Assembly: GCA_017458065.1 (NCBI GenBank)
Contig: JAFTGD010000040.1
Coordinates: 1-36,013, forward strand
Length of the DNA: 36,013 bases
Direction: 5' to 3'
Origin: Oscillospiraceae bacterium
GTDB lineage: Bacteria; Bacillota; Clostridia; Oscillospirales; Oscillospiraceae
The first letter of the stretch is position 1. Every line of letters begins with the position of its first letter. This document shows, one piece after another, positions 9,668-17,153 of this stretch. A model generated the notes under the pieces. That model had not been told where the DNA came from and searched no databases. It saw only the letters and a list, made by a program, of their open reading frames with translations. A program made the position numbers and the translations under genes.

Positions 9668-9940
9668 ATGACGATCAAAGAAGCCGAAAGAACTTACAGA
9701 CTGCCGAACTCCGCCACAGCGGAAGATCTCGGATGCAGGTGGAGCCACGTGCTGAACTACGGCGACAAAGTGCTGCTTGCGGGATATTACTACCAGCATA
9801 ATAGGCCGAGCTACTTCGCAGCGGTCTACGAGCACCTCGATGAGGATAAAAGCTGCGAAGGCGCGATTGGGCTGAGAGCGGTAAGCGATGTAATCTTTGA
9901 GGACGAGGGTGCAGCCATAGCCTGGTGCATCCGGCAGTAA
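9668..9940 (+). CDS. Small hypothetical protein (90 aa)
   Basis: I do not recognise this protein. The ATG at 9668 has an AGGAGG ribosome site (9653-9658) nine bases upstream, and a terminator follows the stop, so it looks like a real single-gene unit. The product is 90 residues, soluble and acidic overall, with many aromatic residues in the middle (AGYYYQHNRPSYFAAVYEHL) and no signal peptide or membrane helix. It lies between the IS66 remnant and the AbiE locus, so it may be mobile-element cargo. The frame could open earlier, at 9593, but that start lacks a ribosome site. Confidence 0.6.
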   Translation: MTIKEAERTYRLPNSATAEDLGCRWSHVLNYGDKVLLAGYYYQHNRPSYFAAVYEHLDEDKSCEGAIGLRAVSDVIFEDEGAAIAWCIRQ

Positions 9941-9958
9941 AGAGGGAACTTATGTTGG

Positions 9959-9984
9959 ACACGGCCTTTCGGGGCTGTGTTTGT
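9959..9984 (+). terminator. Intrinsic terminator after the 90-aa gene
   Basis: An eight-base-pair stem ACACGGCC/GGCTGTGT (one G-T pair) with loop TTTCGG is followed by TTGT. It lies 19 bases after the stop codon and separates this gene from the AbiE unit. The space from 9985 to 10035 shows nothing recognisable. Confidence 0.65.
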
Positions 9985-10035
9985 CGTCTTAGAGTCGGCT
10001 ATATCAGTTTGTTCATCGGTGTCAGTGTATCAAAT

Positions 10036-10126
10036 CGGCAATAAAACGCATTTGATGCCGAAGTGATATTGACAAACAGATTCGAATAAGCTAATATCAA
10101 AACGGCAGTAAAATGCTTTTACTGCC
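10036..10126 (+). promoter_or_regulatory. AbiE promoter flanked by two inverted repeats
   Basis: A near-consensus promoter, TTGACA (10069-10074), 17 bases, TAATAT (10092-10097), sits between two related palindromes. The downstream one (10104-10126) is perfect: GGCAGTAAAA, TGC, TTTTACTGCC. The upstream one (10036-10060) is imperfect, with CGGCA and TGCCG ends and the same TAAAA-YGC-TTT core. AbiEi-type antitoxins are known to repress their own promoters by binding paired inverted repeats, so these are probable operators. The pairing is seen; the role is inferred. Confidence 0.7.
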
Positions 10127-10155
10127 AAAACGATATAATAAAGGAAGTGGTCTGC

Positions 10156-10890
10156 ATGAATGAAAACAGAGTGCTTAGTCTGCTGAGTACTTATCCGGTT
10201 TTTGGAAGACAGGAAGTTTGGCAGGTGCTCAATGAAGGATCATCTTCTTATAGCCTTAATACTGCAAATGCGCTTCTGCAGCGTTATTTGAAATCGCATC
10301 AGGTCGCAAGAGTTGGGAGAAATAAATACACGGTTGCTGTCGGTGGGCTGGAACTATATGCACATCAATATTCTGAACTGGCAACCAATGTGGCTGAAAA
10401 GATCGTTCGGGATCACCCGTTTCTTGACTTCGCTATATTTGAACTAATACAGCTAAATCGTTTTGTGAATCATCAGATTGCACATAATGTTGTTTTTGTT
10501 AGCGTAGAGGGCGATCTTGGCGATTTTATATTTGATGGGCTTAAATCCAGTTATCCCGGTCATGTATTAAAGAATCCTTCTGTTGAAATATATGATCAGT
10601 ACTGGACGGATGATCTGATCATAATAGACAGGCTTGTTATGGAAGCACCGAAAGGTACAGATGAAAAATGGCATACATGTCTGGAAAAACTGCTGGTCGA
10701 TCTACTTACGGAGCCCTTGTATCGTGAGATTATCCATCAGGGAGAATATCCGGCAATCTTTCGCGATGCGTTTACCCGATATGTGATTGATGAAAGTAAG
10801 ATGCTCCGGTATGCAAGACGTCGAAATGCAGAGGAAAAACTGAAGGACTTTATTGCAATTGAGGCAGGCATCACGCTAAGGACGGTGTAA
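10156..10890 (+). CDS. AbiEi-like antitoxin / transcriptional repressor
   Basis: A 244-residue protein directly upstream of an AbiEii-type nucleotidyltransferase. I chose the ATG at 10156 because AAAGGAAG lies about nine bases upstream; a GTG at 10147 is the alternative. Residues about 1-60 (NRVLSLLSTYPVFGRQEVWQVL and VGRNKYTVA) read as a winged helix-turn-helix. The rest is mixed alpha/beta without membrane segments. In AbiE type IV systems this partner counteracts the toxin and represses the operon. Here the antitoxin role rests on position, the N-terminal fold and the operator pair. It may belong to the DUF6577-type variant rather than classical AbiEi. The gene looks clearly AT-richer than the core genes, suggesting transfer. 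Confidence 0.72.
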   Translation: MNENRVLSLLSTYPVFGRQEVWQVLNEGSSSYSLNTANALLQRYLKSHQVARVGRNKYTVAVGGLELYAHQYSELATNVAEKIVRDHPFLDFAIFELIQLNRFVNHQIAHNVVFVSVEGDLGDFIFDGLKSSYPGHVLKNPSVEIYDQYWTDDLIIIDRLVMEAPKGTDEKWHTCLEKLLVDLLTEPLYREIIHQGEYPAIFRDAFTRYVIDESKMLRYARRRNAEEKLKDFIAIEAGITLRTV

Positions 10891-10892
10891 GA

Positions 10893-11945
10893 ATGCTTTT
10901 GAGAGAGAATTTCACAGAGGAGCATATTAGAGAATTACAAAAGACCAGCAGACGTGATCCAATTTTGCTGGAAAGAACAGTATACGCATTCGGATTGTTA
11001 GAAGCATTGGCAAGGGTGGGAATGCCATTTGTTTTTAAGGGCGGCACCTGCCTTATGTTGTTGTTGGAGCATCCAATGCGATTAAGTACAGATATTGATA
11101 TTGTTGTTGAACCGGGAATCGATGTGGACGATTATGTCAGGAAAGCGTCGGAGCTGTTTCCATTCGTTGATTATGAGGAGCAGAAGAGGAAGGGACGCAA
11201 TAATATCGAAAAAAGGCATTTTCAATTCCTGTATGATTCTCCAATCAATGAGGAGCCGTTTTATATTCTGCTGGATATACTATTTGAAGAAGACCATTAT
11301 GCAAGGTTGATAGAAAAGCCGATCAAAAATGAATTGCTCATGACGGATGATACAAATCCGGTTATGGTTAGAATCCCTTCGCCCGCCTGCATACTTGGAG
11401 ATAAGCTGACGGCTTTCGCACCGCATACAACAGGCATTCCTTTGCATCAGAACAAGGATATGGAGGTAATGAAGCAGTTTTACGATGTGTGTACCCTGAT
11501 AGATGTGTTGGATGATTTTGACGATTTGAAAAATACTTACGCACAGGTATCAGCTTCAGAAATAGAATATCGCGGTACAGAGATAACCCCGTCAGATTGT
11601 CTACATGATACGATCCGTGCACCGGTCAGCATAGCGTCGCGGGGCAAAACGGATGAGGATGACTATGCAGCTTACTTGCGGGGATCGAGGGATCTGCGAA
11701 CGCATATCTTTTCAGAAAATTTCAGCGCAGAGATAGCATCATCGAGGGCAGCGCGGATAATATATCTGGCAGCGACTTTGCTGTCCAACACATCATTTGA
11801 GTTTGTGACAGGCGATGAAGTGATGAGCTTGGTTCATGAAAAGCTGACACAGGATGTATTGATGCCACTTGCCAGAACCAAGAAGGTGAATCCGGAGGGA
11901 TATGCCTATCTTGTAAAGGCGGATCGATTGTTGTCCAGAGTATAA
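10893..11945 (+). CDS. AbiEii/AbiGii-family nucleotidyltransferase toxin
   Basis: A 350-residue protein starting two bases after the antitoxin stop, so the two genes are surely co-transcribed. It carries the nucleotidyltransferase signature of AbiEii toxins: F48-K-G-G-T52 followed by R63-L-S-T-D67-I-D69, where the two Asp bind metal. A later ILGDKLTAF stretch and KQFYDVCTLID fit the conserved Lys and Asp motifs. Family members transfer nucleotides to cellular RNA or other targets and cause growth arrest, often as phage defence. The target here is unknown. The full family length is present with no frameshift, so the toxin may be active. Confidence 0.85.
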   Translation: MLLRENFTEEHIRELQKTSRRDPILLERTVYAFGLLEALARVGMPFVFKGGTCLMLLLEHPMRLSTDIDIVVEPGIDVDDYVRKASELFPFVDYEEQKRKGRNNIEKRHFQFLYDSPINEEPFYILLDILFEEDHYARLIEKPIKNELLMTDDTNPVMVRIPSPACILGDKLTAFAPHTTGIPLHQNKDMEVMKQFYDVCTLIDVLDDFDDLKNTYAQVSASEIEYRGTEITPSDCLHDTIRAPVSIASRGKTDEDDYAAYLRGSRDLRTHIFSENFSAEIASSRAARIIYLAATLLSNTSFEFVTGDEVMSLVHEKLTQDVLMPLARTKKVNPEGYAYLVKADRLLSRV

Positions 11946-11961
11946 TGAGAAGGATTTCTCA
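11946..11961 (+). other. Small hairpin after the AbiE operon
   Basis: TGAGAA, GGAT, TTCTCA forms a six-base-pair stem right after the toxin stop codon. It lacks a T-tract, so it is only a weak candidate for the 3' end of the transcript. Confidence 0.25.
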
Positions 11962-12002
11962 GTGGGTACCCTTACACAAGTAGATCAGAGTGGAAATAAT
12001 AA

Positions 12003-12376
12003 CACTGGCGGTTTCTTCAAGATGTCATCTTTTTTGCAGTGAGTCTTCCTTTATACGATGCTCTCCTGGTACCGATCAGGTACGCCGCACTCTGCCTGCT
12101 GCCGACGCTCGTTACCTGGTCCCGGCATGAGCTCTCTCCGAAAGAGCTTCTTGTCCGCAAGGCGCTGATGCTTGTTCTGCTGGAAGCGGTGATCCTCTTC
12201 ATCGCCTTTTCGAGTCCTGCCATCGATACGGGCGACGTCAGCGTCGTCCTCACCATCGCGGGGAGCGTGCTTGTCATTTTCTTCCTGACCAATCTTTTTA
12301 ACTGGCTGAAGGGACTCTGCTGAGGCGAAGAAGATGAACACCGACCTCGCCAGGTTCCAGAAGCTCCACGAGTGAG
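12003..12376 (+). pseudogene. Frameshifted DUF3021-like membrane protein remnant
   Basis: From about 12003 one frame reads a membrane protein with three hydrophobic stretches (LLVPIRYAALCLLPTLVTW, LMLVLLEAVILFIAF, VLTIAGSVLVIFFL) up to NWLKGLC and a stop at 12323. Dropping one G in the AAGGGA run near 12306 continues into DSAEAKKMNTDLARFQKLHE and a stop at 12374-12376. A polar AEAKKMNTDL tail after the last helix is typical of DUF3021 proteins, which usually sit beside LytTR regulators. There is no credible start or ribosome site; GTG at 12039 is the only one. I infer a decayed gene, N-terminally incomplete and frameshifted. The family call is from memory. Confidence 0.5.
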
Positions 12377-12402
12377 CATGTGATTGCCCCGTTCAAAATG
12401 CG

Positions 12403-12432
12403 CTGGACGGATAAAACAGATTATGATAGAAT
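12403..12432 (+). promoter_or_regulatory. Possible promoter of the HemW-like gene
   Basis: TGGACG (12403-12408), 18 bases, and an extended -10 TGATAGAAT (12424-12432) lie about 70 bases before the ATG at 12503. The -35 is poor, so the call rests on the -10. Confidence 0.35.
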
Positions 12433-12502
12433 CTTTTGCACAGTTTGGATGATTCAAAATGCCGAAATCCGGGCGAGTTTCGGATAGGGAAGAGAGTAGA
12501 AG

Positions 12503-13318
12503 ATGGAAGCAGCAAAAATCTTTATTTCACTGCCATTTCGCGTGGACGGCCTTGAGGCAGCGCATCCCGGGTGCCTGAAAACGTTTGACTCGCGGCATAT
12601 GAACAGGTTTATCACAGCCCTGAACAGGGAACTCTGCGCCCTTTCCGAAGAGAGTGAGGATTTGCTGATCCGCGAGATCGAAATCGGGAACGGATCGGCG
12701 TCGCATCTCACCGCGGATGATCTCGCGGGCATCATTCGCCTGATCAAGAAGCAATTTCATGTGGATCCGCAGAGGACCGTCCGCTTTCATATGACTCCCT
12801 CCGGGTTTGATTTCTATAAGCTCAGTGCAGTCCGCCAGATCAGAAACGCTTCGATCTGCTTTGAACTGCCGGATCTCACCGATGAAGGGCTGCTTGCGGC
12901 GGGATATCGCTGTACGGGCAAGCAGGCTGTCGGCGCATTGGATACCTGTTTCCAGAATGCTTTTCATGCCTTCGGCGTACTGCTGACATCAGATAACATG
13001 CCTCAGGAGAAGGCCGTGACACTGCTGAAGTGCATTCTGCCGACGCATCCTGGGGCGATCTTTCTGCCTGCTGGATCCTCTCAGCAGCTTTTGGATGCAG
13101 TGGACCATGTGCTGGCAGGAGAGAAGTGGATGCGATCGGGACGCAGCTGGTACCGCGATAACATACCGCCTGCATCACGCTGCACGGTGCAGATCGGCTG
13201 CGGACCCGGCGCAGTCTCCGTTTTTGACGGCGTGCCGGTCCAGAGCACGGTGGATTTTGACTTCTACTGTGATCATTCTGATGACTTTGAGGCACTGGTC
13301 ACGCATGTTCAGGATTAG
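12503..13318 (+). CDS. HemW/coproporphyrinogen-oxidase-like protein lacking radical-SAM cysteines
   Basis: A 271-residue protein with a GGGAAGAGAG ribosome site upstream. Its layout follows HemW-type radical SAM proteins. KIFISLPF (5-12) aligns with the usual YIHIPFC start, IGNGSASHLTADDL (61-74) with the GGGTPS-LL loop, and IGCGPGAVS (231-239) plus TVDFDFY with the family's GLGpGAhs and dleeY motifs. The CxxxCxxC triad that binds the iron-sulfur cluster is missing: the expected positions hold R13, L17 and A20. The glycine loop has also lost its third Gly-Thr-Pro. The protein is about 100 residues shorter than HemW. It is therefore unlikely to be a radical SAM enzyme and may be a heme- or ligand-binding descendant. 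It appears to be transcribed alone and ends before a bidirectional terminator. Confidence 0.62.
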   Translation: MEAAKIFISLPFRVDGLEAAHPGCLKTFDSRHMNRFITALNRELCALSEESEDLLIREIEIGNGSASHLTADDLAGIIRLIKKQFHVDPQRTVRFHMTPSGFDFYKLSAVRQIRNASICFELPDLTDEGLLAAGYRCTGKQAVGALDTCFQNAFHAFGVLLTSDNMPQEKAVTLLKCILPTHPGAIFLPAGSSQQLLDAVDHVLAGEKWMRSGRSWYRDNIPPASRCTVQIGCGPGAVSVFDGVPVQSTVDFDFYCDHSDDFEALVTHVQD

Positions 13319-13333
13319 AAAACCATAGAAAAG

Positions 13334-13370
13334 GACCGCCGACTCTGATGACAGGAGCCGGCGGTCACAG
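13334..13370. terminator. Bidirectional terminator between convergent genes
   Basis: GACCGCCG (13334-13341) pairs with CGGCGGTC (13359-13366), extended by CTC/GAG inside. The plus side continues ACAGCTTTT and the minus side CCTTTTC. It serves both the HemW-like gene and the flavoprotein gene facing it. Confidence 0.75.
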
Positions 13371-13387
13371 CTTTTAAAGGGTCAGAT

Positions 13388-15328
13388 TCAGAGGTTTGCC
13401 AGATACGTGCCAACGGAGTATCCGCCCACCAGGCAGCGGCCGTGGCTGTTGCCCATAAAGTTGATGGGATAGTCAACCGCATACATATCTCCGGAGACAT
13501 TGCCGACGGCAAAGAGGCCGGGGATCGCTTCGTCATTGGCAGTGCAGACCTGGTTGTTGTCGTCGATGTGCAGACCGCCGACAACCGCCAGCAGACCGGC
13601 GCCGACGCGCGTGGCATAGAAGGGACCTTCCTTGATCGGGGTCAGGAACACCTGATCCTTGTAGAAGTCGGTATCCTCGCCCTTGTCGCAGAGCTCGTTA
13701 TAGTGCTCAACCGTTGCGAGCAGAGCGTCCGTGGGTACGCCGATTTTCTCAGCCAGCTCTTCCAGGGTATCCGCTTTGAAGTAGTTCTTCGGGTCGTTCT
13801 CTACTCCGCTCTCAATGGTGCTGACCGTTGTTTCGACAGAATCCTCAAAAGTGGAGCCGATGAAGCGGAAGTTGTCCCAGAACATGCCGCCGCCGGAAGG
13901 CAGGCTCTGCAGAACATATTCAGGATACTTTGAGTCGAAGATGGAGAAGGAGTACGGGGATTTGGCCTGCGTGACAAGACCGATGCACTTGCCCTGAACC
14001 CAGGTCGCCTCGTTCATGTAGCGCTTGCCCTCCGGGGTGACAAACAGGAAGGGACCGTGCCAGTAGGACGCCGCCTGGGGGTGCATCATGGTCGGCCAGG
14101 GGCCGTCCTGCACGGCAGCGCCTGCCCAGCATGCCATGTTGATTCCGTCGCCGGTGTCGCCAAGCGCGCCGTTGAGCTTTGCAAGCACCTTGTTGCCGAT
14201 CGGCGCGAAGTATTCCATCATTTCCTCATTGAAGGAGATGTCGCCGGTGGCAAGAACGACGCCTTTGGAAGCGTTGTATTTGACATACCCGGCGTCTGTC
14301 TTGCAGATCGCGCCGGTGACAGCGCCGCTTTCATCCTGGACAAGCTGCTCGGCGGGGGAGTTATAGACAAACTGCGCCCCGTTTTCCTCCGCATGCAGAC
14401 GGAACAGATGCGGCGCGAACACGGCAAATCCGTATTCTTCGATCACCGAGCCGCCTACAAACATATGATAAGTGCGGTCTTCCTTGTGAACCGGGTCATT
14501 GGAATGGTTCTCACTGATCAGTGCCTGAGCGCCGCTCGCTTCGGCGATGTCGATCATCCAGTTCATGGCCTCTTCCGAGGTGTTGTGGAATTTTGCAACC
14601 AGGGACTCTCTGCAGCGTCCGCCGCAGGTCTTTACCCAGCGCTTCTGGGAATCGACCTTGTCAAGCTTGAGGTCAAAGGCATCCAGTGCCTTGGATGCGA
14701 CTGCACCGGTACCGCCGACGCCGTTGCCGTGGAGGGTGTCGCTCTTCTCAACCAGGATGACTTTGGCGCCCAGTTCTGCGGCACGGGCGGCCGTGGCGCA
14801 TCCGGCATAGCCGCCGCCGATGACCAGGATCTCCGTGTCAACCGTCTCTACGATTTCAGATTCCGGAATCGGCTCAGGCTTCACTTCCCAGGAATGCTGT
14901 CCCGCAGTGGCGACAGCAGCTTCCGCAACCTCATCAACGATGCCTTTCGCCTGGTCGATGCATTCACGTGCAGCAGTGCGCACGGCGGTTGAGGTGAGGC
15001 TTGCCCCGGTCACGCCGTCAATCTCGGCGGTCTGCCCGGCCAGCAGCTGTTCCACAACCTGATCTCCGATGGCGGCTCCGATGCCCTGGGTCTCGCCAGA
15101 GACATCGACCGCGGCGTCGATGATGCTGGTTTCGTCAAAGGTCAGCGTGACGGTGACGTCGCTGGACATACCCCAGGCGGACGCGCTGTAAGTGCCGGGC
15201 GTGTAGATCGCTTCTCCCTCGGCAGAGGCTTTCAGGTTAAGCCCGTCTACAACACCGAAGGCGGCAACACCGGCGGCGCCGGCAGCCATTGATTTGATAA
15301 ACTGTCTGCGTGATAGTTTTTTCTCCAT
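13388..15328 (-). CDS. Tat-exported flavoprotein reductase (FMN-binding plus FAD_binding_2)
   Basis: A 646-residue exported flavoprotein of the fumarate reductase/urocanate reductase group. I prefer the ATG at 15328, eight bases after AGGA; an ATG at 15334 is closer than usual to that site. SRRQFIK (6-12) followed by a small hydrophobic stretch is a Tat signal. Residues about 40-125 form an FMN-binding domain with D104-G-V-T107-G-A-S110, the motif where ApbE attaches FMN, probably at S110. The FAD domain begins with GGGYAG at 171-176 and ends near HGRCLVGGYSVG. Such enzymes act outside the membrane and pass electrons to alkene-type organic acceptors. The substrate cannot be told from the sequence. 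No membrane electron donor or ApbE gene lies nearby, so electrons must come from elsewhere. Confidence 0.88.
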   Translation of the reverse strand: MEKKLSRRQFIKSMAAGAAGVAAFGVVDGLNLKASAEGEAIYTPGTYSASAWGMSSDVTVTLTFDETSIIDAAVDVSGETQGIGAAIGDQVVEQLLAGQTAEIDGVTGASLTSTAVRTAARECIDQAKGIVDEVAEAAVATAGQHSWEVKPEPIPESEIVETVDTEILVIGGGYAGCATAARAAELGAKVILVEKSDTLHGNGVGGTGAVASKALDAFDLKLDKVDSQKRWVKTCGGRCRESLVAKFHNTSEEAMNWMIDIAEASGAQALISENHSNDPVHKEDRTYHMFVGGSVIEEYGFAVFAPHLFRLHAEENGAQFVYNSPAEQLVQDESGAVTGAICKTDAGYVKYNASKGVVLATGDISFNEEMMEYFAPIGNKVLAKLNGALGDTGDGINMACWAGAAVQDGPWPTMMHPQAASYWHGPFLFVTPEGKRYMNEATWVQGKCIGLVTQAKSPYSFSIFDSKYPEYVLQSLPSGGGMFWDNFRFIGSTFEDSVETTVSTIESGVENDPKNYFKADTLEELAEKIGVPTDALLATVEHYNELCDKGEDTDFYKDQVFLTPIKEGPFYATRVGAGLLAVVGGLHIDDNNQVCTANDEAIPGLFAVGNVSGDMYAVDYPINFMGNSHGRCLVGGYSVGTYLANL

Positions 15329-15391
15329 GTGCATTTTCCTTTCCGTAATTATTTTGATTCAGACAGAAAATCTGAATGAATATGCATGCTT

Positions 15392-15420
15392 ACTATATAA
15401 CAGTACAAGGAAAATGTCAA
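15392..15420 (-). promoter_or_regulatory. Promoter of the flavoprotein gene
   Basis: On the minus strand TTGACA (15415-15420), exactly 17 bases, then TATAGT (15392-15397). It lies about 64 bases upstream of the start codon and close to a divergent promoter near 15460-15487. Confidence 0.7.
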
Positions 15421-15459
15421 TTTTTCTTTGGCTGAATTGCCTGTGTGCGGATTTATTTC

Positions 15460-15487
15460 TTGTGTTTTCGTTTTTTTATCGTATAAT
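15460..15487 (+). promoter_or_regulatory. Promoter of the metallophosphoesterase gene
   Basis: TATAAT at 15482-15487 with TTGTGT 16 bases upstream (15460-15465). The gene starts 44 bases after the -10. The T-rich stretch around it could also affect the divergent flavoprotein promoter 40 bases away. Confidence 0.55.
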
Positions 15488-15530
15488 GATTCCATTATGA
15501 GAGAAGCCGGTTGAGGCAGGAGAGGACAGC

Positions 15531-16271
15531 ATGAGCCTTTTTGCACTTGGGGACCTGCATCTGCATTTTCAGACTCCGCTGAAAGCGCGGATGCAGAAGG
15601 ACCGCGTCTGGAAAAACCACGAGGAGAAGTTTTATCAAAACTGCATCGAGCTCATTCACCCGGACGACACTCTGGTCCTGGTCGGGGATCACAGCTGGGG
15701 AAAGAACCTTTCCGAGTGCGGACAGGACCTGCAGTACATCTCCGATCTCCCCGGACACAAGGTGCTCCTCCGCGGCAACCACGATATGTTCTGGGACGCG
15801 AAGAAGACGAAAAGCCTGAACGAACAGTTTCAGGGCAGACTGTTCTTCCTTCAGGACAATTATTTTCCCTATCGGGATTACGCCCTTGTCGGGACCAAGG
15901 GGCACTGCTTCGAAGGCCCGTTTTATTTAAACCGGCGAGGTCAGATTCTGGGCTGGGATGAGGAGAACGAGATCCATTCTTCCAAACTGGTTGCCAGGGA
16001 AGCGGAGCGCCTCCGCAACTCCTTTGAAGCGGCAAGACGGGACGGATACCGCCGCTTTATCATGTTTCTGCATTATCCTCCCACCAGCATCCTCGAGGAG
16101 GAGAGCGTCTTTACCGCCATGGCGGAGGAGTACGGTGCGGAGCATGTGATCTACGCCCACAGCCACGGGGAGAGCCGCTTTCACGACAGCATCCAGGGAG
16201 AGCATCACGGCGTACAGTACCATCTGGCCTCCGGGGATTTTCTGAGATGGCGCCCCTTGCAGATTCTGTAA
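15531..16271 (+). CDS. Calcineurin-like metallophosphoesterase
   Basis: A 246-residue soluble protein with GGCAGGAGAGGA before the ATG. It has the ordered metal-binding motifs of the calcineurin-like family: G7-D8-L-H10, G52-D53-H54, G82-N-H-D85, a later FLHYPP and AHSHGE. The second motif reads GDHSWG where GDxxx is usual. The family hydrolyses phosphoesters using two metal ions; the substrate is not predictable from this sequence. No signal peptide is seen, so it is probably cytoplasmic. The next gene begins 43 bases later in the same direction, so they may share a transcript. Confidence 0.85.
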   Translation: MSLFALGDLHLHFQTPLKARMQKDRVWKNHEEKFYQNCIELIHPDDTLVLVGDHSWGKNLSECGQDLQYISDLPGHKVLLRGNHDMFWDAKKTKSLNEQFQGRLFFLQDNYFPYRDYALVGTKGHCFEGPFYLNRRGQILGWDEENEIHSSKLVAREAERLRNSFEAARRDGYRRFIMFLHYPPTSILEEESVFTAMAEEYGAEHVIYAHSHGESRFHDSIQGEHHGVQYHLASGDFLRWRPLQIL

Positions 16272-16314
16272 TACTTAACCACATTCTATGCTGTAAAAAG
16301 GAGAGGAACAGGCT

Positions 16315-17076
16315 TTGAAAATCGCAGTGATTACCGGGGCTTCCGCCGGCATCGGAAGAGAGTTTGTCTACGCCGTGGACCGGGAGTTTCAGCTGGATGA
16401 GATCTGGGTGGTGGCCCGCAGGGCGGAGCGGCTGGAGGAACTGAAAGATAAGTGCCGGACCCTCCTGCGCCCGGTCGTACTGGACCTCGCGGACCTGAGC
16501 TCGCTGGATACCTATCAGCAGCTGCTGGAGCGGGAGAAGCCGGAGATCCATCTTCTGATCAATGCGGCGGGCTGCGGCGTCTTCGGCCCCTTTGCCGAGA
16601 AGGACCTGCAGAAGCAGCTCTCCAGCGCCACGCTGAATTCGCTCGCCCTGACCGGAATGTGCCATGTGAGCCTCCCGTATATGAAGGCGGGCGACAGCAT
16701 CGTCAACATGGGCTCTAACTCGGCCTGGCAGCCGGTCCCTTATCAGACGGTATACGGCGCCAGCAAGAGCTATGTGCTCAACTTCTCCCGGGCGCTGGGG
16801 CGTGAGCTGAGGCCGAAGAAGATCCACGTCATGTGTGTCTGTCCGGGCTGGATCAAGACAGAGTTCCAGCAGGTCGCGCACCACGACGAGTACATCCGCT
16901 ATGTCGACCGCTGGTACGGTCCGGATGAGGTCGCCGAGCAGGCCATGAAGGATCTGAAGAAAAAGAAGACCGTCTCGATCCTCGGCCATCCGGTGCGCCG
17001 CCAGGTGCGGCTGGTCAAGTTCCTCCCCGTGAAGCTGGTGATGGACACCTGGTGCAGGCAGCAGGGCTTTGAATAA
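16315..17076 (+). CDS. Short-chain dehydrogenase/reductase (TTG start)
   Basis: A 253-residue SDR. Translation starts at TTG 16315, supported by AAAGGAGAGG nine bases upstream and by the glycine-rich loop beginning at residue 7. Motifs: T7-G-A-S-A-G-I-G14 for NAD(P) binding, N83-A-A-G86, and the catalytic set N108, S134, Y147 and K151. The C-terminal tail after 215 is basic and partly hydrophobic (RRQVRLVKFLPVKLVM), which could touch the membrane as in lipid-acting SDRs. R35/R36 after strand 2 hint at NADP preference. The substrate is unknown. A strong terminator follows the gene. Confidence 0.88.
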   Translation: MKIAVITGASAGIGREFVYAVDREFQLDEIWVVARRAERLEELKDKCRTLLRPVVLDLADLSSLDTYQQLLEREKPEIHLLINAAGCGVFGPFAEKDLQKQLSSATLNSLALTGMCHVSLPYMKAGDSIVNMGSNSAWQPVPYQTVYGASKSYVLNFSRALGRELRPKKIHVMCVCPGWIKTEFQQVAHHDEYIRYVDRWYGPDEVAEQAMKDLKKKKTVSILGHPVRRQVRLVKFLPVKLVMDTWCRQQGFE

Positions 17077-17100
17077 GCCTGTATAAATGGTAAAGAACAG

Positions 17101-17138
17101 CAATGGAGCGATCGTCTGACCGCTCCATTGTCCGTTTT
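17101..17138. terminator. Bidirectional terminator
   Basis: A perfect 10-bp stem CAATGGAGCG/CGCTCCATTG (17101-17110 and 17121-17130) with a 10-base loop is followed by TCCGTTTT on the plus side. It separates the converging dehydrogenase and kinase-like genes. Confidence 0.75.
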
Positions 17139-17153
17139 GAGAGAGTAAGGTTT

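Noticed and set aside
12503-13318. Functional radical SAM coproporphyrinogen dehydrogenase
   Set aside because: None of the three cluster cysteines is present.
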